This document shows, piece by piece, positions 18,935-27,624 of a stretch of DNA of 64,000 nt. The notes under the pieces were generated by a model. It was not told the DNA's origin, ran no database searches, and was given only the letters and a program-made list of their open reading frames with translations. Source of the DNA: Rubinisphaera margarita (GTDB lineage: Bacteria > Planctomycetota > Planctomycetia > Planctomycetales > Planctomycetaceae); assembly GCF_022267515.1 (NCBI RefSeq), contig NZ_JAKFGB010000007.1, positions 62,001 through 126,000 on the forward strand, read 5' to 3'. Position numbers and translations under genes: made by a program. Within the stretch, counting starts at the first letter, position 1; each line of letters starts with the position of its first letter.

Positions 18935-20062
18935 ATGGCTCACGCGTATACCCCCGGACTGAAAGTGACCGACTGCACGAATCTTCGTGTCAAGCGGATC
19001 CTGCCCATTGCCGGCACAGTCCATGTGGAACGCGGCCAGCGGGTCGAAGCCGAGGATGTCGTCGCCGAAGCACTCATCCCGGGCAATGTTTACCCGATCA
19101 ATCTCGCCAATCAGCTGGCTGTTGCTCCCGCGGATATTCAGGACTGCATGCACGTCAACATTGGCGATCGGGTCGAGGTGGGGGACCTTCTCGCTGAGTC
19201 GAAGGGAATTTTCGGCTTCTTCAAGACGCCGTACCATTCCCGGTCCGCCGGCGTGATTGAAACCGTTTCCAGGATTACCGGTCAGGTCATCATTCGCGGC
19301 GAGCCGATCCCGGTGCAGGTCAAAGCCTACGTCAAAGGCGAAGTGATCGACGTCATGCCCGAGCACGGCGTGGTCATCGAATCGAGCGTGAGCTTCATTC
19401 AGGGCATCTTCGGGATCGGCAGCGAAGCCTTCGGCCCGATCAAGGTCGCGTGCACGTCCCCGCACGACAAACTGACCGAAGACAAGATCACGGCGGACAT
19501 GCGGGGAGCGGTCATCATTGGCGGCGCCCGGATGACTTCGGAAGGAATTGCCGAGGCCATCAAGGTCGGAGCAGCAGCGGTTGTCTCCGGCGGAATTGAC
19601 GATCAGGACCTGAAGAGCATTCTGGGCTACGACCTGGGAGTAGCGATTACCGGGACCGAGAAGATTGGTCCCACGCTCATCATCACCGAGGGCTTCGGCG
19701 ATATCGCGATGGCTCAGCGAACGTACGATCTGCTCTGTTCCCGCGAAGGCGAGCAGGCGTCCGTCAGTGGAGCGACGCAGATTCGAGCAGGCGTGATGCG
19801 ACCGGAGATCGTGATCCCGCTGCCCGAACATCGAAAGGCCGAGACAATTGATGAAGGTGTTGTGGAAGGCCTGCTGGAACCGGGTGTCAATGTGCGGCTG
19901 ATTCGCGATCCGTACTTCGGACAGATCGGCCGTGTTGCCGCTCTTCCGCCAGAACCTCAGGTCCTCGATTCAGGATCAAAAGCACGTGTCTTAAGTGTCA
20001 GCCTGCCCGATGGAGCGGAGATCATTGTTCCCCGGGCCAACGTCGAAATCATCGCGGACTGA
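18935..20062 (+). CDS. barrel-sandwich/KOW-like protein linked to the GlmL-type ATPase
   Basis: A 375-residue soluble protein, function unknown. The N-terminal ~110 residues hold two lipoyl/hammerhead-like turns: V-H-V-E-R-G-Q-R-V-E-A-E-D near 30-42 and M-H-V-N-I-G-D-R-V-E-V-G-D near 70-82. Then comes a segment with S-A-G-V-I-E-T-V-S-R-I-T-G-Q-V. The middle (about 180-260) contains A-D-M-R-G-A-V-I-I-G-G-A and T-L-I-I-T-E-G-F-G-D. The C-terminus (about 310-370) looks like a KOW/SH3 barrel: P-G-V-N-V-R-L-I-R-D-P-Y-F-G-Q-I-G-R-V. No lysine sits in a biotin/lipoyl M-K-M context, so the turns are probably structural. It starts 30 bases after the ATPase gene and probably works with it. Confidence 0.75.
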   Translation: MAHAYTPGLKVTDCTNLRVKRILPIAGTVHVERGQRVEAEDVVAEALIPGNVYPINLANQLAVAPADIQDCMHVNIGDRVEVGDLLAESKGIFGFFKTPYHSRSAGVIETVSRITGQVIIRGEPIPVQVKAYVKGEVIDVMPEHGVVIESSVSFIQGIFGIGSEAFGPIKVACTSPHDKLTEDKITADMRGAVIIGGARMTSEGIAEAIKVGAAAVVSGGIDDQDLKSILGYDLGVAITGTEKIGPTLIITEGFGDIAMAQRTYDLLCSREGEQASVSGATQIRAGVMRPEIVIPLPEHRKAETIDEGVVEGLLEPGVNVRLIRDPYFGQIGRVAALPPEPQVLDSGSKARVLSVSLPDGAEIIVPRANVEIIAD

Positions 20063-20074
20063 CGGGAAGTCATC

Positions 20075-21400
20075 ATGCCGACGAAATGCGACAACTTGAA
20101 TTCAGAAGCCCGACGCTGGTTCTCACCGGCAGCGCTGGCTCTGATCGCCCTGTTGCTTCTGGCGATCAGTTCGCCGCTCCAGGCTCAGGAACCAGTTCCG
20201 CTCCTCATTGAGGATTTCCCGTGGGACAACGGCGACTCGTTGAAAATCACCGTTCCGCTGACCGATCCCATTGCCGACGCCCTGGCCGATGAGTCGACGA
20301 CCTCGGGGCAACTGGTACTCAGTATTTCCGAAGAGTACGCCGGAGCGTATGAAGTCGTCGCTCAGATTCCGCCAAACGATGGATCCTGGACCCTCGACGC
20401 GGCAGCGCAAACCATTACCTGTAAGGTCTCGGGACTCGAACTCGATTCCGACTATTTCTTCCGTGCCAAATGGGTCCCTGCAGAGGGCGAGTCGCTGATC
20501 ATCGCTGAGAACGAACAGGCCGTGCAGACGCACCGGCAATGGTTCCTCGGCGAGAAGTTTCCGCTGGCGTTTGTCGGCTTCATCATCTGTGGGTCGGTCA
20601 TTTACTTCATCGAGATCGCCAAACGGGGACGCCCGCTCAAGGTTCGCAAGATTGCCGGACTGGAAGCGGTCGACGAAGCCGTGGGACGTGCGACCGAAAT
20701 GGGCCGCTCCGTCCTCTACATCCCCGGCATTCAGGACATGAACGACATTCAGACCATCGCCGGCTTGAACATTCTCTCCCGCGTCGCCCGTGTGGCCGCT
20801 GAATACGAAGCCGATGTCGAAGTTCCAACTTCGCGAGCGCTGGTGATGACAGCCGCCCGCGAAACACTGCAGGGTTCGTATCTCACCGCCGGCCGCCCCG
20901 ATGCTTACAATCCTGACCTCGCCTACTATGTGACTGATGAGCAGTTCGGTTATGTCGCCTACGTATCCGGGAACATGGTTCGGGAGAAGCCGGCCGCCTG
21001 TTTCTATCTGGGGGCGTTCTTTGCCGAATCGCTGATTCTGGCCGAGACCGGGAACTCGATCGGAGCCATTCAGGTCGCCGGGACAGCCGAGCCGTCCCAG
21101 TTGCCGTTCTTTGTCGCGGCCTGCGATTACACGCTGATTGGCGAAGAGCTTTTCGCGGCTTCCGCCTATCTTTCCGGCTCGCCTGAAGAACTGGGCAGCC
21201 TGAAGGGCCAGGACGTCGGCAAGATTCTTGTCGCGATCGGCATCCTCGCCGGCTGCCTGTCGGTCACGGTCGGTATCTCGTTCATCCCGGCTGCAGCGAT
21301 CGTGCTTGCCATCTGCGGAGCGGCCCTGTTCCTGTACTCCGTTTTGAATCCGGGGACCTTTGCCGACTTCTTTAACCTTCGACGAACACCGGGAGTCTGA
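20075..21400 (+). CDS. DUF6754-like membrane protein with outer fibronectin-like domain
   Basis: A 441-residue protein of the operon. Seen: a signal/TM segment (about 17-36, ending A-Q-A-Q-E), a beta-rich extracytoplasmic domain (about 38-150) with a fibronectin-III feel (S-G-L-E-L-D-S-D-Y-F-F-R-A-K-W), and a TM helix at about 163-181. A cytoplasmic domain (about 185-375) carries G-R-S-V-L-Y-I-P-G-I-Q-D-M-N-D-I-Q-T-I-A-G and F-F-A-E-S-L-I-L-A-E-T-G. Two C-terminal TM helices follow. I believe the cytoplasmic part corresponds to the uncharacterised DUF6754; this is from memory and needs a profile search. The gene begins 12 bases after the KOW-like gene and ends three bases before the next. Confidence 0.7.
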   Translation: MPTKCDNLNSEARRWFSPAALALIALLLLAISSPLQAQEPVPLLIEDFPWDNGDSLKITVPLTDPIADALADESTTSGQLVLSISEEYAGAYEVVAQIPPNDGSWTLDAAAQTITCKVSGLELDSDYFFRAKWVPAEGESLIIAENEQAVQTHRQWFLGEKFPLAFVGFIICGSVIYFIEIAKRGRPLKVRKIAGLEAVDEAVGRATEMGRSVLYIPGIQDMNDIQTIAGLNILSRVARVAAEYEADVEVPTSRALVMTAARETLQGSYLTAGRPDAYNPDLAYYVTDEQFGYVAYVSGNMVREKPAACFYLGAFFAESLILAETGNSIGAIQVAGTAEPSQLPFFVAACDYTLIGEELFAASAYLSGSPEELGSLKGQDVGKILVAIGILAGCLSVTVGISFIPAAAIVLAICGAALFLYSVLNPGTFADFFNLRRTPGV

Positions 21401-21403
21401 CAG

Positions 21404-23248
21404 GTGCGACGTACGGTTCCGTTACTGATTGCCGCCACCTGTGGGATCGTCCTGATCTTCACGGCGTTCATCCCGGCTACGGTCAGCTGGGGCGAAACAG
21501 CCGCGGTCTGGTTCGACATCCTCGCGGCTATCGCCTTCATCCTCGGCGGCGGAAACCTGCTGAAGATCCATCTGAAAAAGGTGAGCGATCAGAAAGAAGG
21601 CTGGGCGTATTCGCTGATTACCGTCCTCACGTTTCTTCTGACACTGTTTGTCGGCCTGCTGAAATGGGATGTCTCGCCGAGTATTGACCAGGAATTCTAC
21701 GGCCTGAGCTTCGCCCCGTTGACTGTTGAAGAACTGCCGGAGGATTTGACCTACAGTGTCGATGTCGCTCTGCCAGCCGAGTGGTTCGAGAAAGAATTGC
21801 CGGCTTCGGTTCGCAGTCAGTTGAGCTACTCCACCGAGGGTGAGGATGTCACTCAATTGCAGTTCCGCGGCTGGATGACGCCCGGGCAACAGAAAGATCT
21901 CAACGATTATCACCTGAAACTCGAATGGCAGTGCGCGGTTGAACAACTGGCCGAGAAGGCCCGACCGGCCGATCCGCTGGCTGGAGAAGTTCTTTACTTC
22001 GCCGATCACCGGGCTCTCGCCGCCCGCGGCCCGCTTTCGGAAGACGCCGAACAGGCTCTGCGCGATCTCGATGAAGGTTCCGCGTGGACCACGGCTGTCG
22101 ACCAACTCGCCGAACGGAGTCGCCATGTGACGACAATGGCGATTTCCGATCCGCCGGCTGCGTTTCCTCCGTCCGACGAGTGGCTCGATCGTGTCGAGAT
22201 CGTCGAGGGAGAACTGAGCGTCACCGGTCCGATCAGCATCGAGATGAAGAACGAACTGGCGGATGTCTTCCAGCACACCCGTCCGTTGACCCCGGAACAG
22301 ATTCAGCAGTTCGTCGACGAATTGAAGTCGTTGCCAGGCGGACTGTCGGAAGATCAGGAGAATATGCTGCCCGGGCTCCTGGAATCGGGCTGGACCGCTG
22401 ACCAGCTCATTAGCGCGGTTGATCAGGCGGGCGTTGCCGAGTCTCAGCAGAAATCGGCTTGTGATCTGCTGGAAGAACGACTGGCTGGCGAGACGAACCT
22501 GACGACCTCGCTGCCTCCGGCCGATTCCGATGTCACCCTCAACGACGCTCAGAAGTCCTATCTTCGTGAGGCGATCTCGGACTCTTCGGTGACGCTGACG
22601 CAGATTGGCCCCGAACTGGCCAGTCGCGGGAACTGGACCGACAGTCAGGCGGCCGCTCTGGACGAGTTTCTTGAAGCAACACCGACAATCGGAGAACGGA
22701 ACCGACTGCTGGCGACCGCATTAACACAGGACGACCAGACTCTGTCGGACGAACAATACGAATTCCTGCTCACCCCCTACCGGGAACAACACCAGTGGGA
22801 AGAGCAGATGCATGCTCTGATGATGGCCGCTCATCAGGTCAAGTATTCCTGGTCCGGCAACTACGTCGAACCCGGCTCGCCATTTTGGTGGCTCTACGAA
22901 TACGCCTTCACTCCGCTGACAGCGACGATGTTCTCGCTTCTGGCATTCTATGTTGCCTCGGCTGCCTTCCGGGCCTTCCGGGCCAAGAACTTCGAAGCCT
23001 TCCTGCTGCTGTCGACTGCGTTCATCATTCTGCTCGGCCGGACCTATGCCGGTCCGCTTCTGACGAGCTGGCTGCCTGAATCGCTGGCGGCTCTTAAGAT
23101 TGAAAACATCACTGTCTTCATCATGTCGGTCATCAATACCGCGGGAAACCGGGCCATCATGATCGGAATCTCACTTGGCATTGTTTCGACGTCGTTGAAG
23201 ATCCTGCTCGGTGTCGACCGTTCCTACCTCGGCACGGGAGAAGATTAA
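21404..23248 (+). CDS. large polytopic membrane protein with internal helical soluble region
   Basis: A 614-residue protein, start GTG, three bases after the preceding stop. N-terminal TM helices lie at about 4-24, 31-47 and 62-80. A long acidic soluble region (about 95-485) is made of short helical units with recurrent L-x-x-A-V-D-Q and L-S-x-E/D-x-E-x-x-L motifs (for example Q-L-A-E-K-A-R-P and Q-L-A-E-R-S-R-H), which look like degenerate repeats. Then come three to four C-terminal TM helices (about 500-600), including F-I-I-L-L-G-R-T-Y-A-G-P. No recognised family. Translational coupling on both sides (3 and 2 bases) marks it as a core component of the membrane assembly. The soluble part is probably extracytoplasmic. 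Confidence 0.7.
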   Translation: MRRTVPLLIAATCGIVLIFTAFIPATVSWGETAAVWFDILAAIAFILGGGNLLKIHLKKVSDQKEGWAYSLITVLTFLLTLFVGLLKWDVSPSIDQEFYGLSFAPLTVEELPEDLTYSVDVALPAEWFEKELPASVRSQLSYSTEGEDVTQLQFRGWMTPGQQKDLNDYHLKLEWQCAVEQLAEKARPADPLAGEVLYFADHRALAARGPLSEDAEQALRDLDEGSAWTTAVDQLAERSRHVTTMAISDPPAAFPPSDEWLDRVEIVEGELSVTGPISIEMKNELADVFQHTRPLTPEQIQQFVDELKSLPGGLSEDQENMLPGLLESGWTADQLISAVDQAGVAESQQKSACDLLEERLAGETNLTTSLPPADSDVTLNDAQKSYLREAISDSSVTLTQIGPELASRGNWTDSQAAALDEFLEATPTIGERNRLLATALTQDDQTLSDEQYEFLLTPYREQHQWEEQMHALMMAAHQVKYSWSGNYVEPGSPFWWLYEYAFTPLTATMFSLLAFYVASAAFRAFRAKNFEAFLLLSTAFIILLGRTYAGPLLTSWLPESLAALKIENITVFIMSVINTAGNRAIMIGISLGIVSTSLKILLGVDRSYLGTGED

Positions 23249-23250
23249 GT

Positions 23251-24129
23251 ATGGCCTCGTACCAATCGATCGTGAACCGGCTGGCCGGACTGGACCGCAG
23301 ATACATCTTTCTGATGATGCTGCTCGCTGTCGCCATTCCGATCCTGATGGAGTTGACCTTTCCGGAGGTTCCCACGCAGCAGGCAATCAATGTCTTCGAC
23401 GAGGTCGAGCGACTCGAAGAAGGTGATCGCGTTCTGCTCGCGCTCGATTACGATCCGAGTTCGGAAGGAGAACTCGGACCGATGGCATCATCGTTTGTCA
23501 TGCACTGTGCCGAGAAGAACGTCAAAATGTACTTCCTGACGCTCTACCCCGGCGGACCTCCCATGATCCAGCAGTCCATCCACCGGGTGCTGATGACGGA
23601 CTATCCGGAACTCAAATACGGCGAGGATTACGTCGACCTGGGGTTCAAGCCGGGCTACGAAGGGGTGATCAAAGTGATCATTACCAATCTGCGGGAGCTC
23701 TTCACCACCGACACTCGCGGGACGAATATTGACCAGATTCCGATGTGCCAGGGGGTCGAGAGCCTGCAGGACATGGATCTCATTATCTGCGTCAGTGCCG
23801 GCTATCCCGGGGCCAAGGAATGGGTACAGTACGCGAAGGCCGCCTTCCCGGAACGAATCAATCTGGTTGCCGGAGTTACCGGCGTTCAGGCGCCTTATCT
23901 GTACCCGTATGTGCCTAAGCAGATCATCGGACTGCTCGGGGCCATCAAAGGAGCCGCGGAGTACGAGACGCTCGTCACCGAGAAATACATCGAAGGAGAG
24001 CCGAAAGCTCTCTATCAGGAAGGACGCCGCCGTATGGGGCCCCAGCTCGTGGCTCACCTGCTGATGATCGGTCTGATCATCGCCGGCAACGTCCTTTACG
24101 TCCTGCAGTCGACCCGAGCCAAGACCTAG
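23251..24129 (+). CDS. bitopic membrane protein with Rossmann-like central domain
   Basis: A 292-residue protein, ATG two bases after the previous stop. TM helices lie at about 17-35 and 267-285, enclosing one soluble domain with alternating strands and helices: G-D-R-V-L-L-A-L-D-Y-D-P-S-S-E-G-E-L near 55-72, V-K-M-Y-F-L-T-L-Y-P-G-G-P near 92-104, G-V-I-K-V-I-I-T-N-L-R-E-L near 140, and L-I-I-C-V-S-A-G-Y-P-G-A-K-E-W near 177. The final part carries G-L-L-G-A-I-K-G-A-A-E-Y-E before a basic stretch. I recognise no named family. The well-conserved-looking glycine turns suggest a binding or enzymatic domain rather than a structural protein. Confidence 0.7.
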   Translation: MASYQSIVNRLAGLDRRYIFLMMLLAVAIPILMELTFPEVPTQQAINVFDEVERLEEGDRVLLALDYDPSSEGELGPMASSFVMHCAEKNVKMYFLTLYPGGPPMIQQSIHRVLMTDYPELKYGEDYVDLGFKPGYEGVIKVIITNLRELFTTDTRGTNIDQIPMCQGVESLQDMDLIICVSAGYPGAKEWVQYAKAAFPERINLVAGVTGVQAPYLYPYVPKQIIGLLGAIKGAAEYETLVTEKYIEGEPKALYQEGRRRMGPQLVAHLLMIGLIIAGNVLYVLQSTRAKT

Positions 24130-24150
24130 GTAGCCGAGAAGACGGCCATT

Positions 24151-25002
24151 ATGAACGAACGCATCATCTGGACTTGCCTCATCGCCATCTTCCTTCTGTT
24201 CGTGACCTATCAAACGGCCACCGATCCAGAAGGCAAGGCGGGACGACATTACGTAAAGCAGGTCAACGGACACTGGGTCGATGCCGATGAGATTGACCGT
24301 CGAGCCGGGATCGCCGAGCTGAGCTACACCCGCTCGTTTGGCCTCTGGATGGCCGCCTTCTTCACCCTCTGCATCTTTTCGTTTCTGTACCGCGACAATC
24401 CGTTCTACAAAGTCGCCGAAGCCACGGTTGTGGGCGTTTCCGCGGCCTACTACATGGTGGTCGGCTTCTGGTCGACTATCGTGCCGAATCTGTTCGCCAA
24501 ACTCATGCCCGGACTGACACAACAGTGGGCGATGCCGGGAATGTCTCCCGAGCCGGAAGCCACCAGCGTGTTCTATATCGTCCCGCTGGTGCTGGGTATC
24601 ATGCTGCTGATGAGGCTCGTTCCGAAGATGAGCTGGATTTCGGTCTGGCCGCTGGCGTTCATTATTGGCACCACGGCCGGGTTGCGAATGGTCGCCTATC
24701 TGGAGGCCGACTTTCTCAGCCAGATCGAGAACAGCTTCCTGCCGTTCGTCGTATTAAATGGCAGCGGGATTGATTACGCGACTTCCTTCACCAATATCTT
24801 CATGGTGATGAGCCTGCTCGCCTGCCTGACATACTTCTTCTTCTCGATTGAACATAAAGGCGTTGTCGGCGGCGTTTCCAAGTATGGGATCTGGATTCTC
24901 ATGATGACCTTCGGAGCCATGTTCGGCATGACCGTGATGGGCCGCATTGCTCTGCTGGCAATTCGCCTGGAATTCCTGTTCCGGGAATGGCTGAATATCT
25001 GA
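24151..25002 (+). CDS. polytopic membrane protein of the GlmL-type operon
   Basis: A 283-residue integral membrane protein with about seven hydrophobic helices (roughly 4-20, 66-85, 96-115, 143-160, 166-185, 218-235, 243-263). After the first helix is a short extracytoplasmic or cytoplasmic segment with G-R-H-Y-V-K-Q-V-N-G-H-W-V-D-A-D. Other visible segments are A-A-Y-Y-M-V-V-G-F-W and F-G-M-T-V-M-G-R-I-A-L-L-A-I-R-L-E-F. No transporter signature is evident. It is the last of four consecutive membrane proteins after the ATPase and KOW-like genes and is probably a subunit of the same complex. Confidence 0.7.
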   Translation: MNERIIWTCLIAIFLLFVTYQTATDPEGKAGRHYVKQVNGHWVDADEIDRRAGIAELSYTRSFGLWMAAFFTLCIFSFLYRDNPFYKVAEATVVGVSAAYYMVVGFWSTIVPNLFAKLMPGLTQQWAMPGMSPEPEATSVFYIVPLVLGIMLLMRLVPKMSWISVWPLAFIIGTTAGLRMVAYLEADFLSQIENSFLPFVVLNGSGIDYATSFTNIFMVMSLLACLTYFFFSIEHKGVVGGVSKYGIWILMMTFGAMFGMTVMGRIALLAIRLEFLFREWLNI

Positions 25003-25036
25003 CGGCGGCTCCAGTTTCGCCGCGTGAAAGGTTCAC

Positions 25037-25972
25037 ATGATTCGCTCGATCTGCCTGCTGTTGGCTGTCCTGCTCGTGTCTTCAAGGGTTGAGGCCGAGG
25101 AGCTGACGATTGCCTTCTGGAATGTCCAGAATTTGCTCGACGAGCACGACGATCCTCTGCTCCCCTACGACGAGAAAGCCTCGGCGAGTACCGTCCGCGA
25201 GCGACTCGGCAAAGACGCCCAGGTCATCCGCGGACTGGATGCCGACATTCTCGGACTGGCCGAGGTCGAGAACATGGCCATTCTCCGACAACTCGTCAGC
25301 GGCTATCTTTCGCGCAGTGAATACAAGTACTTCACGCTCATCGACGGCACCGACCCTCGCGGCATCGACTGTGCGATCCTCAGCCGTTTCCCGTGCACGG
25401 TGCAGACTTTCGACATTCCCGATTTTCCTCGCGATTTACTCGTCGCCCGTTTCACCACGTCTGGCGACCCGTTCTACGTCATCGTGAATCACTGGAAGAG
25501 TCGCCGGAACGATTCCGAAAACAACCTGCGTCTGACATGTGCGAAAGCTGCCGCCGACTGCATTCAGGAACTGATCTACGGCATCGAAGGGCGTCCCGTC
25601 CCCGTGGTGCTTGTCGGTGATTTCAACGACGATCCGACGGACGAGTCGCTGAAATATTTGGAGAAGCAGGGCCTTCGCAATACGATGAACAGCATCTCAG
25701 AAGACTTGCGTTGGACTCACGGGCATTACGATCGCGACGCCAGTTCGATGAATCTGCACTGCTTCGATCAGGTGCTAATCAATCAACAGGCCGTTTCCGG
25801 AGGTTCGATTCGCTGGAAGAAGTCGCACATCTATCGGCCGTCGTTCATGATCAACGATCGCCGCTCGTTCAATGGCCGCAACATTCCCCTTCCGATTGAC
25901 GATTACCGCGACCGCATTGGCTATTCGGATCACTTCCCGGTCATCGCAACCTTCGAAGTCAACTCGCGATGA
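25037..25972 (+). CDS. exported endonuclease/exonuclease/phosphatase-family protein
   Basis: A 311-residue protein with a signal peptide (cleavage near V-E-A-E-E) and a DNase-I-like EEP domain. Family residues visible: F-W-N-V-Q-N-L (N ligand), L-A-E-V-E-N (metal-binding E), V-N-H-W-K-S (catalytic H), V-G-D-F-N-D-D-P (D and N), and Y-S-D-H-F-P-V (final D-H pair). It therefore has a complete Mg-dependent phosphodiesterase or phosphatase site; the substrate could be nucleic acid, phospholipid or a phosphorylated sugar. It starts 34 bases after the membrane-protein gene, on the same strand, and may be the last gene of that operon. AAAGG precedes the ATG. Confidence 0.88.
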   Translation: MIRSICLLLAVLLVSSRVEAEELTIAFWNVQNLLDEHDDPLLPYDEKASASTVRERLGKDAQVIRGLDADILGLAEVENMAILRQLVSGYLSRSEYKYFTLIDGTDPRGIDCAILSRFPCTVQTFDIPDFPRDLLVARFTTSGDPFYVIVNHWKSRRNDSENNLRLTCAKAAADCIQELIYGIEGRPVPVVLVGDFNDDPTDESLKYLEKQGLRNTMNSISEDLRWTHGHYDRDASSMNLHCFDQVLINQQAVSGGSIRWKKSHIYRPSFMINDRRSFNGRNIPLPIDDYRDRIGYSDHFPVIATFEVNSR

Positions 25973-25984
25973 CTTTGCAGCCGT

Positions 25985-26088
25985 CCCGAGCAAGTTCAAA
26001 CTCCGATGGCAGCGAACGCAGGAGCAAACTCAATCATTGCCGTCGGATGGCGCCCATGCGACTGCAAGGGGAAGCATGAGGATGCTTC
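25985..26088. repeat. TCTAGAGC-family repeat, copy C (ends decayed)
   Basis: GAGCAAGTTCAAA ... GGAGCAAACTCA ... GCGCCCATGCGACTGCA ... GAAGCATGAGGATGCTT follows the order and spacing of copies A (10362-10466) and B (39480-39586, reverse). The outer TCTAGA sequences have been lost. It fills the space between two convergent genes and its right end touches the stop codon of the VTT-domain gene. Confidence 0.7.
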
Positions 26089-26767
26089 AACTCTCGGTGC
26101 GTGGCAACCACTTCTTCAGTAGAAGAGTGAAGCCGAGAGGGACGAACAGGGAAAGAATCAGGACGACCGGCAGATAACGGTCATCGGAGAACCAGCTGCC
26201 AAGAGCTGCATAAGCCGCGGCGATGGCCAGATTTGTCAGCGCGAGAACCGGATAGAACAGCGCTCGCCGCAGCCGCCCTGCTCCGAGCATAAGCACGGCA
26301 GCTTCTCCCAGGATCGGCAGCGGTCGGGAAACGACCAGCGTGAACGTCCCCCAGTCCCTGACGAAGCGGTGCAACAGCTGTTCATCGTCTGGTTTCGCCC
26401 AGCGACGGAGAGCCGGCCGGCCAATCGTCCGGGCAATCTCGTAGCCGATCGCTGCTCCGAGTATCAGCCCGACGGTCGCGAACAGAGTCGCCGTCAGAAA
26501 GCCCAGCTGGCTGCCACCGTAGGTAATGACTCCGCTCGACGGAACTGGAAGAAAGATATCGACCGCGAGCAGAAGCAGCAGCAGGTTCGCGGTTCGCTCC
26601 GGCGTGACGGAAGCTTTCAACCACTCCAGTTGACTCGCCTCAAAAACGTCGCCCAGCACCAGAAAAGGAATGATGGGCACCAGCAGGATCAGGACAAAAA
26701 CGAGGATCAGTCGTTTCAGCGATCGTCTTGTGGATAGTCCGGCCTGGTCTTCGCTCTCAGAATTCAT
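26087..26767 (-). CDS. VTT/DedA-like membrane protein
   Basis: A 226-residue inner-membrane protein of the SNARE-associated/VTT (TVP38/DedA-like) group. Seen: an N-terminal hydrophobic helix (about 18-38), then helices with D-I-F-L-P-V-P-S-S-G-V-I near residue 70 (the family's re-entrant F/L-P-x-P-x-x motif), G-L-I-L-G-A-A-I-G-Y-E-I-A-R-T-I-G-R near 95-112, and S-R-P-L-P-I-L-G-E near 148. Family members are linked to lipid scrambling or undecaprenyl-phosphate recycling. ATG at 26767 is used because the open frame upstream overlaps the neighbouring gene; the two are then five bases apart and likely co-transcribed. Confidence 0.82.
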   Translation of the reverse strand: MNSESEDQAGLSTRRSLKRLILVFVLILLVPIIPFLVLGDVFEASQLEWLKASVTPERTANLLLLLLAVDIFLPVPSSGVITYGGSQLGFLTATLFATVGLILGAAIGYEIARTIGRPALRRWAKPDDEQLLHRFVRDWGTFTLVVSRPLPILGEAAVLMLGAGRLRRALFYPVLALTNLAIAAAYAALGSWFSDDRYLPVVLILSLFVPLGFTLLLKKWLPRTES

Positions 26768-26772
26768 CGCGA

Positions 26773-27624
26773 CTACGGTTTCTCGAGCATCGCTCGCTGG
26801 TAGTCCTGAAACGAGACAAACTCGAAGTGCTGATTCTGCAACATCGACTGCCAGTCGCGAATCCGTGTCCGGTCCTGAGGGCTCAGACTCCACTGAATAC
26901 TGTGCTCGGCAGTCAGAACCGTCCGGGCCTCATCCTTCCGAGTCAGCTGAACGCGCACGGGCAGCAGATTTCTGCGGACGAGCTCTTCGTTGATCTTCAA
27001 CCGCGGCCCGGGAAGTGAGGATTGACCATGCAACATGTAATTGAGTTGAGCGGCTCCATCGGTGTACAGCCGAAACGTCTCCGCCACATCCCCGTTGGGT
27101 GCGGGGACGGTCTGGATCGAATACTGCATCACCGGACTGGAGAAAAGGACTTCGTTCGCTTCACTGCCATCGGTAATGTCGAACTGTGGGTCGACCTGGA
27201 AGCGAATTCGTTCGATCTCGGCTGCCGCATCCGCGGAATCGGTCTGAGAAACTTCATCGACGTAGTCGCTGGCCTTCGAGCGGGCCACCTTGAGGTAGTG
27301 CCGTAACTCGCTGAATTCGACTGTGCACCCTTTGCGATGACTTCCACTCACAATCGTATACCGTTGCTGCGCGGGATCGTAGATCACCAGTTCGCCCACC
27401 ATATCGATCCAGTCGTACGCTTTTCCGGCATGCCAGAGCGTCAGACTGCGCGAAATCACTTCGGGACGCGAACTCTGGGCGCCGCCCGTCTCGCGGAAGA
27501 CGCGTGTATAAATGCGGTAATCCTGAGCGAATCCGCATTGGGCCAGACCCGACAGGCACAGGATCAGGGCGGCAGTAACAGTCAGAATTGCTCGCACGGT
27601 CTTGTCCAGTTTGAGTGACGACAT
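26773..27624 (-). CDS. exported hypothetical protein
   Basis: A 283-residue protein with a signal peptide (hydrophobic core followed by C-G-F-A-Q-D, possible cleavage after A). The mature part starts Y-R-I-Y-T-R-V and contains L-T-L-W-H-A-G-K-A-Y-D-W-I, D-P-A-Q-Q-R-Y-T-I, and a C-terminal R-D-W-Q-S-M-L-Q segment. It looks like an outer-face beta-rich domain followed by a helix. I recognise no family and no catalytic site. The start was moved to ATG 27624, where the signal peptide begins. It is followed five bases later by the VTT-type gene, which suggests a two-gene envelope operon. Confidence 0.7.
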   Translation of the reverse strand: MSSLKLDKTVRAILTVTAALILCLSGLAQCGFAQDYRIYTRVFRETGGAQSSRPEVISRSLTLWHAGKAYDWIDMVGELVIYDPAQQRYTIVSGSHRKGCTVEFSELRHYLKVARSKASDYVDEVSQTDSADAAAEIERIRFQVDPQFDITDGSEANEVLFSSPVMQYSIQTVPAPNGDVAETFRLYTDGAAQLNYMLHGQSSLPGPRLKINEELVRRNLLPVRVQLTRKDEARTVLTAEHSIQWSLSPQDRTRIRDWQSMLQNQHFEFVSFQDYQRAMLEKP

